Source of the DNA: an uncultured Planctomycetaceae bacterium
GTDB taxonomy: Bacteria; Planctomycetota; Planctomycetia; Pirellulales; Pirellulaceae
Reading direction: 5' to 3'
Assembly: GCA_903927685.1 (NCBI GenBank)
Contig: CAIYOB010000390.1
Coordinates: 1 to 8,881 of the forward strand
Length of the DNA: 8,881 nt
In this document: positions 1 to 6,520 of the stretch, piece after piece
Layout of the letters: every line of letters starts with the position of its first letter
How positions within the stretch are numbered: the stretch's first letter is position 1
The notes under the pieces: model-generated
Databases searched by the model: none
Told to the model about the DNA's origin: nothing
The model's input: the letters and a program-made list of their open reading frames with translations, nothing else
Program-made: the position numbers and the translations under genes

Positions 1-793
1 AACTGCCGCAGGACCGAGGAGTCAAGATCCTTGCTTGAAGCCAGGCGGAGTCTGCTTCGCCCAGCGGCGGGGCAACGCTGGCCGTGTAGTCCAGCGACAG
101 GTCGTAGCGGGCGCGATCGTAGACGGTCGTGAACACCGCTTGCAGGTCCAGCGGCACGTCCGGATCGCCCTTGTCCAGCGGGACGGGAATCGTCGGCAGC
201 GGATCGCGGATCGTCCACAGATACGCTTCGGCCCGCGGCCGCCGCTGGCTGCGACTGACGACGACGCTGTAGTCCGCCGCTGGCAAGGGCGTTCCCATGG
301 GCATCCGTTGACCGCCACACAACAGGTCCAGTTCGACCAGGTGCGTGCGACTTTGCAGAATTTCGTCCCGCTTCTTCAGATACTCGCGGCGACCGTCGCT
401 GCCGGGGCGTTTGTTGCCGGGCGACAGCGTCTCCAACACCGTCACCACCTCGCGCGTGTCCTGCAGGCGGATCACCAGGTACGTTTCCCGGTGCTCCTCG
501 GGCATCGGCAGAGTGCACTCCACGGGCACGGCCGCCTGCGCCGAGCCGGCAGCGGGGCCCGCCCAGGCCAGTGCCGTCTCTTCCGCCACGAACACGGCCA
601 CGTCCGCCCGGCGCACGGGCGGACGGTCGTCCGTCGTGCGCTCGACATAGACCCGCCGCTCGATGCGGACCAGGTACCGCGGCTCCAGCCGTGGAGCCAG
701 GTACTCACGAATCACGGTATTGAAGGTGGCGTGGAAATCCTCCCACTCCGCGCCCTCCAGGAATGGGTCCATGCCGGGAAACGGGGATGGCAT
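1..793 (-). CDS. DUF4058 family protein (3' end cut by window edge)
   Basis: The minus strand is open from an ATG at 793 to the left edge (264 codons, no stop), so only the last residues are probably missing. The product matches the DUF4058 family as I know it: N-terminus MPSPFPGMDPFLEG (1-14), then W17 and FH (20-21), YLVRIERRVYVER (40-52), the core VVTVLETLSPGNK (116-128), REYLKKRDEILQS (136-148), HLVELDLL (151-158), a DLQAVFTTVYDRARYDL stretch (216-232) and a PPL near residue 242. Family function is unknown; it is common in planctomycetes and cyanobacteria. There is no signal peptide, so it is probably cytoplasmic. A Shine-Dalgarno GAGG (800-803) lies 6 bases before the ATG and overlaps the stop codon of the upstream rhamnosidase, which supports this start and suggests coupled translation. 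The core resembles Uma2-like PD-(D/E)XK nucleases, but that is only a guess. Confidence 0.92.
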   Translation of the reverse strand, partial: MPSPFPGMDPFLEGAEWEDFHATFNTVIREYLAPRLEPRYLVRIERRVYVERTTDDRPPVRRADVAVFVAEETALAWAGPAAGSAQAAVPVECTLPMPEEHRETYLVIRLQDTREVVTVLETLSPGNKRPGSDGRREYLKKRDEILQSRTHLVELDLLCGGQRMPMGTPLPAADYSVVVSRSQRRPRAEAYLWTIRDPLPTIPVPLDKGDPDVPLDLQAVFTTVYDRARYDLSLDYTASVAPPLGEADSAWLQARILTPRSCGS

Positions 794-796
794 TGA

Positions 797-803
797 CCAC
801 CTC
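797..803 (-). promoter_or_regulatory. Ribosome binding site of the DUF4058 gene, overlapping the upstream stop
   Basis: On the minus strand this reads GAGGTGG, with GAGG 6 bases before the ATG at 793. The TGA stop of the rhamnosidase (802-804) lies inside the ribosome binding region, so ribosomes finishing the first gene are well placed to start the second. Confidence 0.75.
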
Positions 804-3800
804 AACGACTGGTGAACACGTACTGGCCGGAGCCGACGGCGAACACGGCGTAGCCACCTTCGAATCTTAAGAACTTGCCCCCCGATATTTGGGCGATCCC
901 TCGGCCGCTTTCCTGGACACTGGCCTTGTCTTCCGCCGGGACGTAGATCGTGGCCGTCGTGTTCGCCGGAATGGTCACTTCCAGCCGGAAACCGTCCTGG
1001 CCGCGGCTCCATTGGCTGACGATCTTGCCCCGAATCGAATCGTACGAGCCTCGCGCCGACGTGAGGCCCTGGCCCGCCGAGGCCAATTTGGGACGGATCG
1101 TGATCCGGGCGAAGCCAGGACCGTCGGTGTCAATGCCCGCCACCGAGCATTGGAGCCACTCGCCGACGCAACCCAGCCAGTAGTGATTGAACGAGTTCAT
1201 TCCGGGATCCTGGAATCCCTTGTCCGGCGTCCAGCCGTCCCACCGCTCCCACATGGTCGTCGAGCCCAATTTGACCTGCAGCAGCCAGGACGGATAGGTT
1301 TCGTTCAGCACCAGCCGATACGCCAAGTCCGTTTGGCCGGCTTTCTCCAGGGCGAACAGCACGAACGGCGTGCCCAGGAAACCGGTGGCGAGATGCCAAT
1401 CCTGCTTCTTGATCTCCTCGACAAACTGCTGCGCAACTTGGCCCTGACGATCCGGCGGGACCAGGTCCAAGCCGAACGCCAAGGCGTAGAACGTCTGCCC
1501 CGTCTCGCCCTTGGCGTCCACGATGCGGCCATCCTCCTTCAGGAAGTTCTTGACGAACGCGGCTCGAATGTCCGCGGCCTGCCGCCGGTATTTCTCCGCG
1601 TCGTCGGCCTGGCCGATCGCCTGGGCCAATTCGGCCATCAGCCGCGTCGAGTAGAAGTAATAGGCCGTGCCGATGGCCTCCGAATGCTGCGGGCCGGCCA
1701 GCCGCAGCCAATCGCCGTAGGCGCCCGTGCCGCGGACGAAATCCTGACTGGTCTTGGCCAGGTAATCCATGTACCGCACCAGGGCCGGGTAGTGCCGCCG
1801 GACCACGCGGGTATCGCCGTACAGCTGGACCATCTGCCAGTTGCAGACGACGCCGGAGTCGGCCCAACCGGTATTGCCGTGGCCGACAATGTTGACGTGC
1901 GGCGCGACGTCGCCCAAGCCGCCGTCGTCGCGTTGCGAATCCTGGCACAGATCGGTCAACCACTTGGTGAAGAAGGCCGGCGAGTCCAAGTTGAAGCAGG
2001 CTGTCTTCATGAACACCTGGGCGTCGCCCGTCCAGCCGGCACGCTCGTCGCGCTGCGGACAGTCGGTCGGCACGTCCAGCCAGTTGCCGCGTTGGCCCCA
2101 GACGGTGTTTTCGACCAACTTGTTGACCAGCGGTTCCGAGCACTCGAACGTGCCCGTGCGGGGCAAGTCGGAATGGACGACGATCCCCGTGACGTCCGCC
2201 AAGTCCGGTTGGTAATCCAAGCCCGTGACTTCGACGTACTGGAATCCGTGGAACGTGAAATACGGCTCGTAGGCCCGCTTGGCCCCGCCGTCCAGGTAGT
2301 ACGTGTCCGTGGCCTTGGCGGCGCGCAGGTTGGTCGTGTAGATCGTACCATCGGGATTGAGCATCTCGGCATGCCGCACGACGACCTTGCGCCCCTTGGT
2401 CCCTTGTAGCGACACGCGAGCCCAGCCGACCATGTTCTGGCCCAGGTCGAACACATACACGCCCGGCTGGGGCTGGGTGACGCGCTGTGCCGGCAGTTCC
2501 TGGATGCGCCGAATGGGCATGCCGGGATGCGCTTCCAAGTTCGCGTTCACCGCTTCGTCCAGCGTTGCGGCACGCCAAGCCGAGGCGTCGAAGCCGACCG
2601 TATCCCAGCCCGGCATTTCCAGCCGCGCGTCATACACGCAACCCATCAGCAGATCGGCTTCGCGCACGGGGCCGTACGCCGCTTGCCAACTGCCGTCGGT
2701 GCCGATGACCTGGCTGCTGCCGTCCGCAAAGTCCAATCGCAACTGGGCGATGAACCGCGGCTTGTCGCCGTAATAGTGCCGCCGGCCGGTAAAGGCCAGG
2801 TATCCCGCGTACCAGCCGTCGCCCAGGATCGCGCCCAGCACGTTCTCGCCAGACTGCAATCGCTCGGTGACGTCATAGCCGAAGTAGTGGACTCGCTTGT
2901 GATAGTCCGTCCAGCCCGGCGACAGCGCGTCGGCGCCCAGCGGCTGGCCGTTGACATGCAGGTCGTAGACGCCCAGGGCCGAGGCGAACAGCACGGCGCG
3001 GCGGAGCGGCTTGTCGACCGCGAACGACTTGCGCAGGTACGAAGCGGGCAGGATGCGCGCAATGTTCAGTTTGAGTTCGCCCCAGGGGGCATCACCGTGG
3101 CGGCCGATCACGCTGGAGGCGGTCCAAGCGGCATCGTCAAAATCGGCCCATTTCCACCGCTCGCCCGGCGTCCCGGTGCTCCGCCACGCGTCGTCGATCG
3201 CGACGACCAGCGGCTCGCCGGACTCGAACAGGACGACCAGCTTGCCCATCAGGCCCGCCGGGCTGGGCGTCGTGCCGCCGTTATTGACTTGAATTCCTAA
3301 CGCGTTCCGGCCCACCTGGAGCCGGCCGGTCACGTCCAGGCCGGCGGGCGACTTCCAGTTGCTGCCGTTTCCCGAATCGTGACCGTTGACGTACAGCGTG
3401 AAGCCGTCGTCGGCGGCGATCAGAAACGTCGCTTGACGCACCTGCCGGTTCGCGGGAATCTCGATCACCGTACGGAAATAGGCCGGACCGGCCGGCTGAT
3501 TCCCGGCTTTCGCGCCGCCCGTCCAGATCCAGGGGCTGCCCTGAAAGGTCAGCAGGCTGGCCAGCTGATTCGCTTGGGCGTCTTCGGATTCGGGGTCGCC
3601 GTCGAAGCCGATCCAACGGGCGTACCAATCCTCGGGACGGAGCAGGCCCATGGTCCAGCGGCCGATCGCACTCCACGCGGATTCCCGGCCGTCCTGGTCC
3701 CAGACTCGTACCTTCCAGAAACAGTCTTGGCAGGAAGCGAGTTCCTGGCCGGTGTACTCGACGTTCACCGACTGGCCGGAAGCCACCTTGCCGCTGTCCC

Positions 3801-4062
3801 ACAAGTCGCCTTGGCCCGCCTCCAGGGTCGTTCGTGAGCTGGACACCAGAACCTGATAGGCGCTCTGCGCCAGCCCGCGCTGCGCGGCGGCCACCGGGTT
3901 CAGCAGCCAGCTGAGACGAGGCTGGGCGACGTCGATTCCGATCGGATCGGTCTTGTACTCGCAGCGCAGCTTGTCCACGGTCACGCTTCCCGCGGCCAGC
4001 GCCAGGCTGGTTGAGGTCGCAAGCAGCAGAATCCCCCCGCATCGAACCCACGTCGCCAACAT
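802..4062 (-). CDS. Secreted alpha-L-rhamnosidase, glycoside hydrolase family GH78
   Basis: A 1086-residue enzyme predicted to hydrolyse terminal alpha-L-rhamnose from glycans outside the cytoplasm. The open frame extends to 4179, but I chose the ATG at 4062: it has a strong Shine-Dalgarno (GGGAGGA) 8 bases upstream and opens a clear signal peptide (MLATWVRCGGILLLATSTSLALAA, in two parts: charged start to residue 10, hydrophobic 11-24, cleavage near ALA-A). Domains in order: Ig-like N-terminal domain (about 27-142), an extra beta-sandwich-like segment with DDGFTLYVNG (about 177-300), the rhamnosidase N domain (about 340-490), a beta domain with DLGQNMVGW (539-547), the six-hairpin catalytic barrel (about 637-973) and a C-terminal beta domain. 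Catalytic signatures are DCPQRDERAGWTGDAQ (667-682), whose Glu673 is the likely general acid, and TTMWERWDGW, whose Glu939 is the likely general base. It is followed after 8 bases by the DUF4058 gene. Substrate is not deducible. Confidence 0.96.
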   Translation of the reverse strand: MLATWVRCGGILLLATSTSLALAAGSVTVDKLRCEYKTDPIGIDVAQPRLSWLLNPVAAAQRGLAQSAYQVLVSSSRTTLEAGQGDLWDSGKVASGQSVNVEYTGQELASCQDCFWKVRVWDQDGRESAWSAIGRWTMGLLRPEDWYARWIGFDGDPESEDAQANQLASLLTFQGSPWIWTGGAKAGNQPAGPAYFRTVIEIPANRQVRQATFLIAADDGFTLYVNGHDSGNGSNWKSPAGLDVTGRLQVGRNALGIQVNNGGTTPSPAGLMGKLVVLFESGEPLVVAIDDAWRSTGTPGERWKWADFDDAAWTASSVIGRHGDAPWGELKLNIARILPASYLRKSFAVDKPLRRAVLFASALGVYDLHVNGQPLGADALSPGWTDYHKRVHYFGYDVTERLQSGENVLGAILGDGWYAGYLAFTGRRHYYGDKPRFIAQLRLDFADGSSQVIGTDGSWQAAYGPVREADLLMGCVYDARLEMPGWDTVGFDASAWRAATLDEAVNANLEAHPGMPIRRIQELPAQRVTQPQPGVYVFDLGQNMVGWARVSLQGTKGRKVVVRHAEMLNPDGTIYTTNLRAAKATDTYYLDGGAKRAYEPYFTFHGFQYVEVTGLDYQPDLADVTGIVVHSDLPRTGTFECSEPLVNKLVENTVWGQRGNWLDVPTDCPQRDERAGWTGDAQVFMKTACFNLDSPAFFTKWLTDLCQDSQRDDGGLGDVAPHVNIVGHGNTGWADSGVVCNWQMVQLYGDTRVVRRHYPALVRYMDYLAKTSQDFVRGTGAYGDWLRLAGPQHSEAIGTAYYFYSTRLMAELAQAIGQADDAEKYRRQAADIRAAFVKNFLKEDGRIVDAKGETGQTFYALAFGLDLVPPDRQGQVAQQFVEEIKKQDWHLATGFLGTPFVLFALEKAGQTDLAYRLVLNETYPSWLLQVKLGSTTMWERWDGWTPDKGFQDPGMNSFNHYWLGCVGEWLQCSVAGIDTDGPGFARITIRPKLASAGQGLTSARGSYDSIRGKIVSQWSRGQDGFRLEVTIPANTTATIYVPAEDKASVQESGRGIAQISGGKFLRFEGGYAVFAVGSGQYVFTSR

Positions 4063-4070
4063 GATCGATC

Positions 4071-4077
4071 TCCTCCC
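4071..4077 (-). promoter_or_regulatory. Ribosome binding site of the rhamnosidase gene
   Basis: On the minus strand this reads GGGAGGA, 8 bases before the ATG at 4062. It decides the start, because the 39 extra in-frame codons upstream (to 4179) would bury the signal peptide and run into the 26-bp inverted repeat. Confidence 0.85.
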
Positions 4078-4156
4078 TTGGTGCTGTGTACTTTGCTGAT
4101 ATCGGTGTAACACAGGACACGCGGGGCTGCAAGTCCCGCGGGAATGCGCCGCGGAC

Positions 4157-4251
4157 GGGCTCAGACGTACAGAATTCAAATTGGCCGGGCAAATTGCTGA
4201 ACAAGTGGAACGGCCGTCTCCGGCAAATTTGAATTCTGTACGTCTGAGCCC
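4157..4251. repeat. Perfect 26-bp inverted repeat with 43-base spacer
   Basis: The arm at 4157-4182 (begins GGGCTCAGACGTACAG, ends with TTCAAATT) is the exact reverse complement of the arm at 4226-4251. After one mismatch inward, 5 more bases pair (GCCGG). The 43-base spacer repeats CAAATT at 4190-4195, the same hexamer that ends the left arm. The motif GCGGACGG is found just outside or at the left arm (4151-4158) and again at 4255-4262, 3 bases beyond the right arm, so it could be a worn target duplication or chance. There is no T tract, so a simple terminator is unlikely. A small non-autonomous mobile element or a folded DNA or RNA site are the main options. Confidence 0.9.
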
Positions 4252-4333
4252 TTGGCGGACGGCCCTCGCCGCGTTAGGTTGGCAACAACTGGGGACCGAC
4301 GAATCGATGACCGCCTGGACTCCGCACGCCCTG

Positions 4334-4398
4334 GTTTAACGGCAAGCCGCAGGCGTCGGCGAATCGGGTACGCAGGCGCCTGCGGCTTGCCGTTAAAC
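4334..4398. repeat. Perfect 22-bp inverted repeat with 21-base spacer
   Basis: The arm at 4334-4355 (begins GTTTAACGGCAAGCCGC, ends AGGCG) is the exact reverse complement of the arm at 4377-4398. The right half also contains a second perfect palindrome, CGCAGGCGCCTGCG (4371-4384), and CGCAGGCG occurs twice directly (4348-4355 and 4371-4378), so two alternative folds are possible. The right arm ends 9 bases before the ATG of the GTPase gene at 4408, where a ribosome binding site would normally lie and none is visible. It looks like a REP- or MITE-like dispersed repeat, but copy number cannot be judged from this window. Confidence 0.9.
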
Positions 4399-4407
4399 GA
4401 GTCCGTG

Positions 4408-5598
4408 ATGCCATCCTCGCCAACCAAACAAGAGCCTGCACTCACCGCCGAACCGCCCTCGCCCGCGGCGGTCCGCGTCGCCGTGTTGACGCCGCCCGGC
4501 CGGGGCGCAGTCGCGACGATCTCGGTGACAGGCCCGCAGGCCGCCCAGTTGGTCGCGGCGAATTACCGCCCAGCCGCAGGCCGACCGTTGACCGCCAGTC
4601 CCGTCGGCCGGATCATCTTCGGCCGCTGGTGCCCGGACCAGACGCCGGGCGACGAGGTGGTCGTCTGCCGCCGCGGCGACGACGAGGTCGAAGTCCATTG
4701 CCACGGGGGACGCTTGGCGGCCGGGGCGATCGTCAGTTCCCTGGTCGCCGCAGGCGCCGTCGAGATCCCCTGGTCCGAGTTCATCGCGAGCCGTGAGCCG
4801 GGCGGGCTCGAAGCCGCTGCCCGCGTGGCGTTAGCGGCGGTTCGCACCGAACGTGCGGCCGCGATTCTGCTGGACCAGTGGCGAGGCGAGTTGCGGGCGG
4901 CGCTAAGCTGCGCGGCAGCCGGGATCCAGGGCGAGGCGTCCGCCGACGCCGCGACCATCCTACAGGGCCTGATCCGTTCGGCCCGTGTCGGCCTGCATTT
5001 GGTCGAGCCGTGGCAAGTCGTGCTGACAGGACGTCCCAACGTGGGCAAGAGCAGCCTGCTCAACGCGATCCTGGGTTATGAACGCTGTATCGTCCACGCC
5101 AGCCCCGGCACCACGCGCGACGTGGTCACCGCCCAGACGGCGTTGGCCGGCTGGCCGGTCGAACTGGCCGACACCGCGGGCTGGCGTAAGAGCGGAGACG
5201 AAATCGAGGCCGCAGGCCTGGCACAGGCTCAAACGCAATTGCGGCAGGCGGACCTGGTCGTGTTGGTGTTCGATGTTACGGCCGGCTGGACCGGGGAGGA
5301 CCAGACACTGTTGGCGGCGTGGCCCGAGGCCGTCGTCGTGCACAACAAATGCGACTTGCCGGCCGCCGATGCGCCGGATCGGCCGCCAGGGCTGCGGGTC
5401 AGCGCGACTCAGCGTCAAGGTCTCGACGAACTGGTCCGGGAACTCAGCCGGCGGCTGGTGCCCGAGCCGCCGCCTCCGGGATCGGCGGTGCTGTTCCGCC
5501 GCGAGCAACTGCAGGGCGTGCAAGCCGCGTCGACGGCGTTGGCAGCGGGCGACGAGCCGCAGGCGGTCGCCGTCCTGCACCGCCTGCTGGCGGACTAA
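4408..5598 (+). CDS. MnmE/TrmE-like GTPase lacking the C-terminal catalytic Cys motif
   Basis: A 396-residue protein related to the tRNA-modification GTPase MnmE, but probably not a working MnmE. The N-terminal TrmE-like part has TPPGRGAVATISVTG (28-42) and VHCHGG (96-101). The inserted G domain is complete: GRPNVGKSS (208-216, P-loop), GTTRD (234-238), DTAG (255-258), NKCD (313-316) and SAT (332-334). Canonical MnmE is about 450 residues and ends in a Cys-containing FCIGK-like motif needed for tRNA U34 modification; this protein ends HRLLAD without it. The canonical EFTxRAF segment after the N domain is also reduced to WSEFIASREPGG (122-133). I chose the ATG at 4408, 26 codons before the conserved PPGRG block region; the frame is open up to 4252 but that would cover the 22-bp inverted repeat. 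No Shine-Dalgarno is visible. Its stop overlaps the stop of the opposite gene by 4 bases. A role as a translation- or ribosome-associated GTPase is only a guess. Confidence 0.85.
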   Translation: MPSSPTKQEPALTAEPPSPAAVRVAVLTPPGRGAVATISVTGPQAAQLVAANYRPAAGRPLTASPVGRIIFGRWCPDQTPGDEVVVCRRGDDEVEVHCHGGRLAAGAIVSSLVAAGAVEIPWSEFIASREPGGLEAAARVALAAVRTERAAAILLDQWRGELRAALSCAAAGIQGEASADAATILQGLIRSARVGLHLVEPWQVVLTGRPNVGKSSLLNAILGYERCIVHASPGTTRDVVTAQTALAGWPVELADTAGWRKSGDEIEAAGLAQAQTQLRQADLVVLVFDVTAGWTGEDQTLLAAWPEAVVVHNKCDLPAADAPDRPPGLRVSATQRQGLDELVRELSRRLVPEPPPPGSAVLFRREQLQGVQAASTALAAGDEPQAVAVLHRLLAD

Positions 5599-6440
5599 GG
5601 GCCCCGCCGCGCAAGAATCATCCCGCGCGGCGTGTCAGCCACGTCCGTATAAGCCTCGATGCGATAGCCGACCGCTTGCAGATGGGCGACCAATCCGTCG
5701 GCTTGCCGCCGCTTGGCTTCGCCCGCACGGGCGTGATACTCGATGGCCAGTTTTTCGATCCGTGAGAAGTAGGGCCGCGGCAGTCCGTACAGGATCTCGT
5801 ATTCGGCGCCTTCGCAATCGAGTTTCAGGAAATGGCAGACGTCCAGTCGGTGCTGCTCGAACAAATCGGGCAGCGTCACGACGCCCACCCGTTGCGCGCC
5901 GCGCGGCGGACCGCTCACGTCGGCGTAGACCGAATGGCTGCCCGTCCCTTCGGGGCTCAAGTAGACCGTGGCCGAACCGCGCTCGCACAGCACGGCTGCA
6001 TGTACGGGGATGACGTTCTGCAACCGGTTCAGGCCAACGTTCTGCACCAGCAGCGCGAAATTCTCCTGGACGGGTTCCACGCTGATGACGCGGCCCTGGC
6101 ACGCCTGCAGGGCGGCGTTGACCGCAAAGGCGCCGATGTTGCCACCGACGTCCAGGACGTTGTCCGTCGGATTGATCTCGAATCCGTCCGGGTTATACTG
6201 CCGATCGAGAAACACCTCACGGACGAAGAACTCGTCCGCCGTCAACCGGCGAACCCGCAGCCGAGCCGCTGGTGCGTGAATGGTCTTGGTGGGCAGTCCC
6301 ACAGCGATCAGCGAACGATCGAGCCAGCCCGCCACGCGCGTCGGCAGGCGGCGTTGCCACAATAGCGCAGCCAGGGAGCGGGTGATCCAGTTCCCGGTCG
6401 GTTCCAGCGGCGGCGGCAGCGAAACGAGGGTCGGTTCCAC
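5595..6440 (-). CDS. FkbM family SAM-dependent methyltransferase
   Basis: A 281-residue protein of the FkbM family, which transfers a methyl group from S-adenosylmethionine, usually to a sugar hydroxyl of a glycan or natural product. Visible landmarks are the SAM-binding motif LDVGGNIGAF (96-105), the acidic end of the next strand VEP (121-123), NVIPVHAAV (142-150) and the family hallmark FLKLDCEGAEYEIL (204-217), followed by IEYHAR (233-238). There is no signal peptide or membrane segment, so it is cytoplasmic. The start is a GTG at 6440; a stop codon lies 12 codons upstream and no other start exists between, and no clear Shine-Dalgarno is seen. It diverges from a glycosyltransferase gene starting 80 bases away, which fits a joint role in surface glycan synthesis. 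The acceptor cannot be told from the sequence. Confidence 0.92.
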   Translation of the reverse strand: MEPTLVSLPPPLEPTGNWITRSLAALLWQRRLPTRVAGWLDRSLIAVGLPTKTIHAPAARLRVRRLTADEFFVREVFLDRQYNPDGFEINPTDNVLDVGGNIGAFAVNAALQACQGRVISVEPVQENFALLVQNVGLNRLQNVIPVHAAVLCERGSATVYLSPEGTGSHSVYADVSGPPRGAQRVGVVTLPDLFEQHRLDVCHFLKLDCEGAEYEILYGLPRPYFSRIEKLAIEYHARAGEAKRRQADGLVAHLQAVGYRIEAYTDVADTPRGMILARRGP

Positions 6441-6520
6441 GAAGCGTTGTGATGGTCCCGGGGTGTCGGTGGCTTACGATCAGGCAATTCTCTCATCGGC
6501 TGCAAAGGCCGTCAAATCGG

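Larger units (their letters stand above)
4063..4407. other. Divergent intergenic region with two long inverted repeats
   Basis: A 345-base gap between the divergent rhamnosidase (starts 4062) and MnmE-like GTPase (starts 4408). It must hold the promoters of both. It contains the rhamnosidase ribosome binding site (4071-4077), a 26-bp inverted repeat (4157-4251) and a 22-bp inverted repeat (4334-4398). No convincing promoter hexamers, coding sequence or RNA gene were seen; open frames that cross it look like upstream extensions of the flanking genes. Confidence 0.8.

Noticed and set aside
35..796. Plus-strand frame of 253 codons over the DUF4058 gene
   Set aside because: It uses the same base triplets as the DUF4058 gene on the opposite strand, and only the minus strand gives a recognisable family.
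889..2409. Long plus-strand open frame (506 codons) opposite the rhamnosidase
   Set aside because: Antisense shadow of a high-GC gene. The opposite strand carries clear GH78 motifs, whereas this frame has Arg/Val-rich low-information sequence with no known motif.
1130..2578. Second long minus-strand frame (482 codons) inside the rhamnosidase
   Set aside because: Out-of-frame shadow of the same gene, rich in Arg, Gly and Ala, with no ribosome binding site or domain.
4098..4135. Possible promoter for the rhamnosidase (TTGCAG, 17 bases, TACACC on the minus strand)
   Set aside because: Spacing is ideal but each hexamer matches the sigma-70 consensus at only about half its positions, too weak to call.
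3281..4204. Minus-strand frame of 307 codons over the rhamnosidase start
   Set aside because: It overlaps the signal peptide and N-terminal domains of the rhamnosidase in another frame and shows no family motif.
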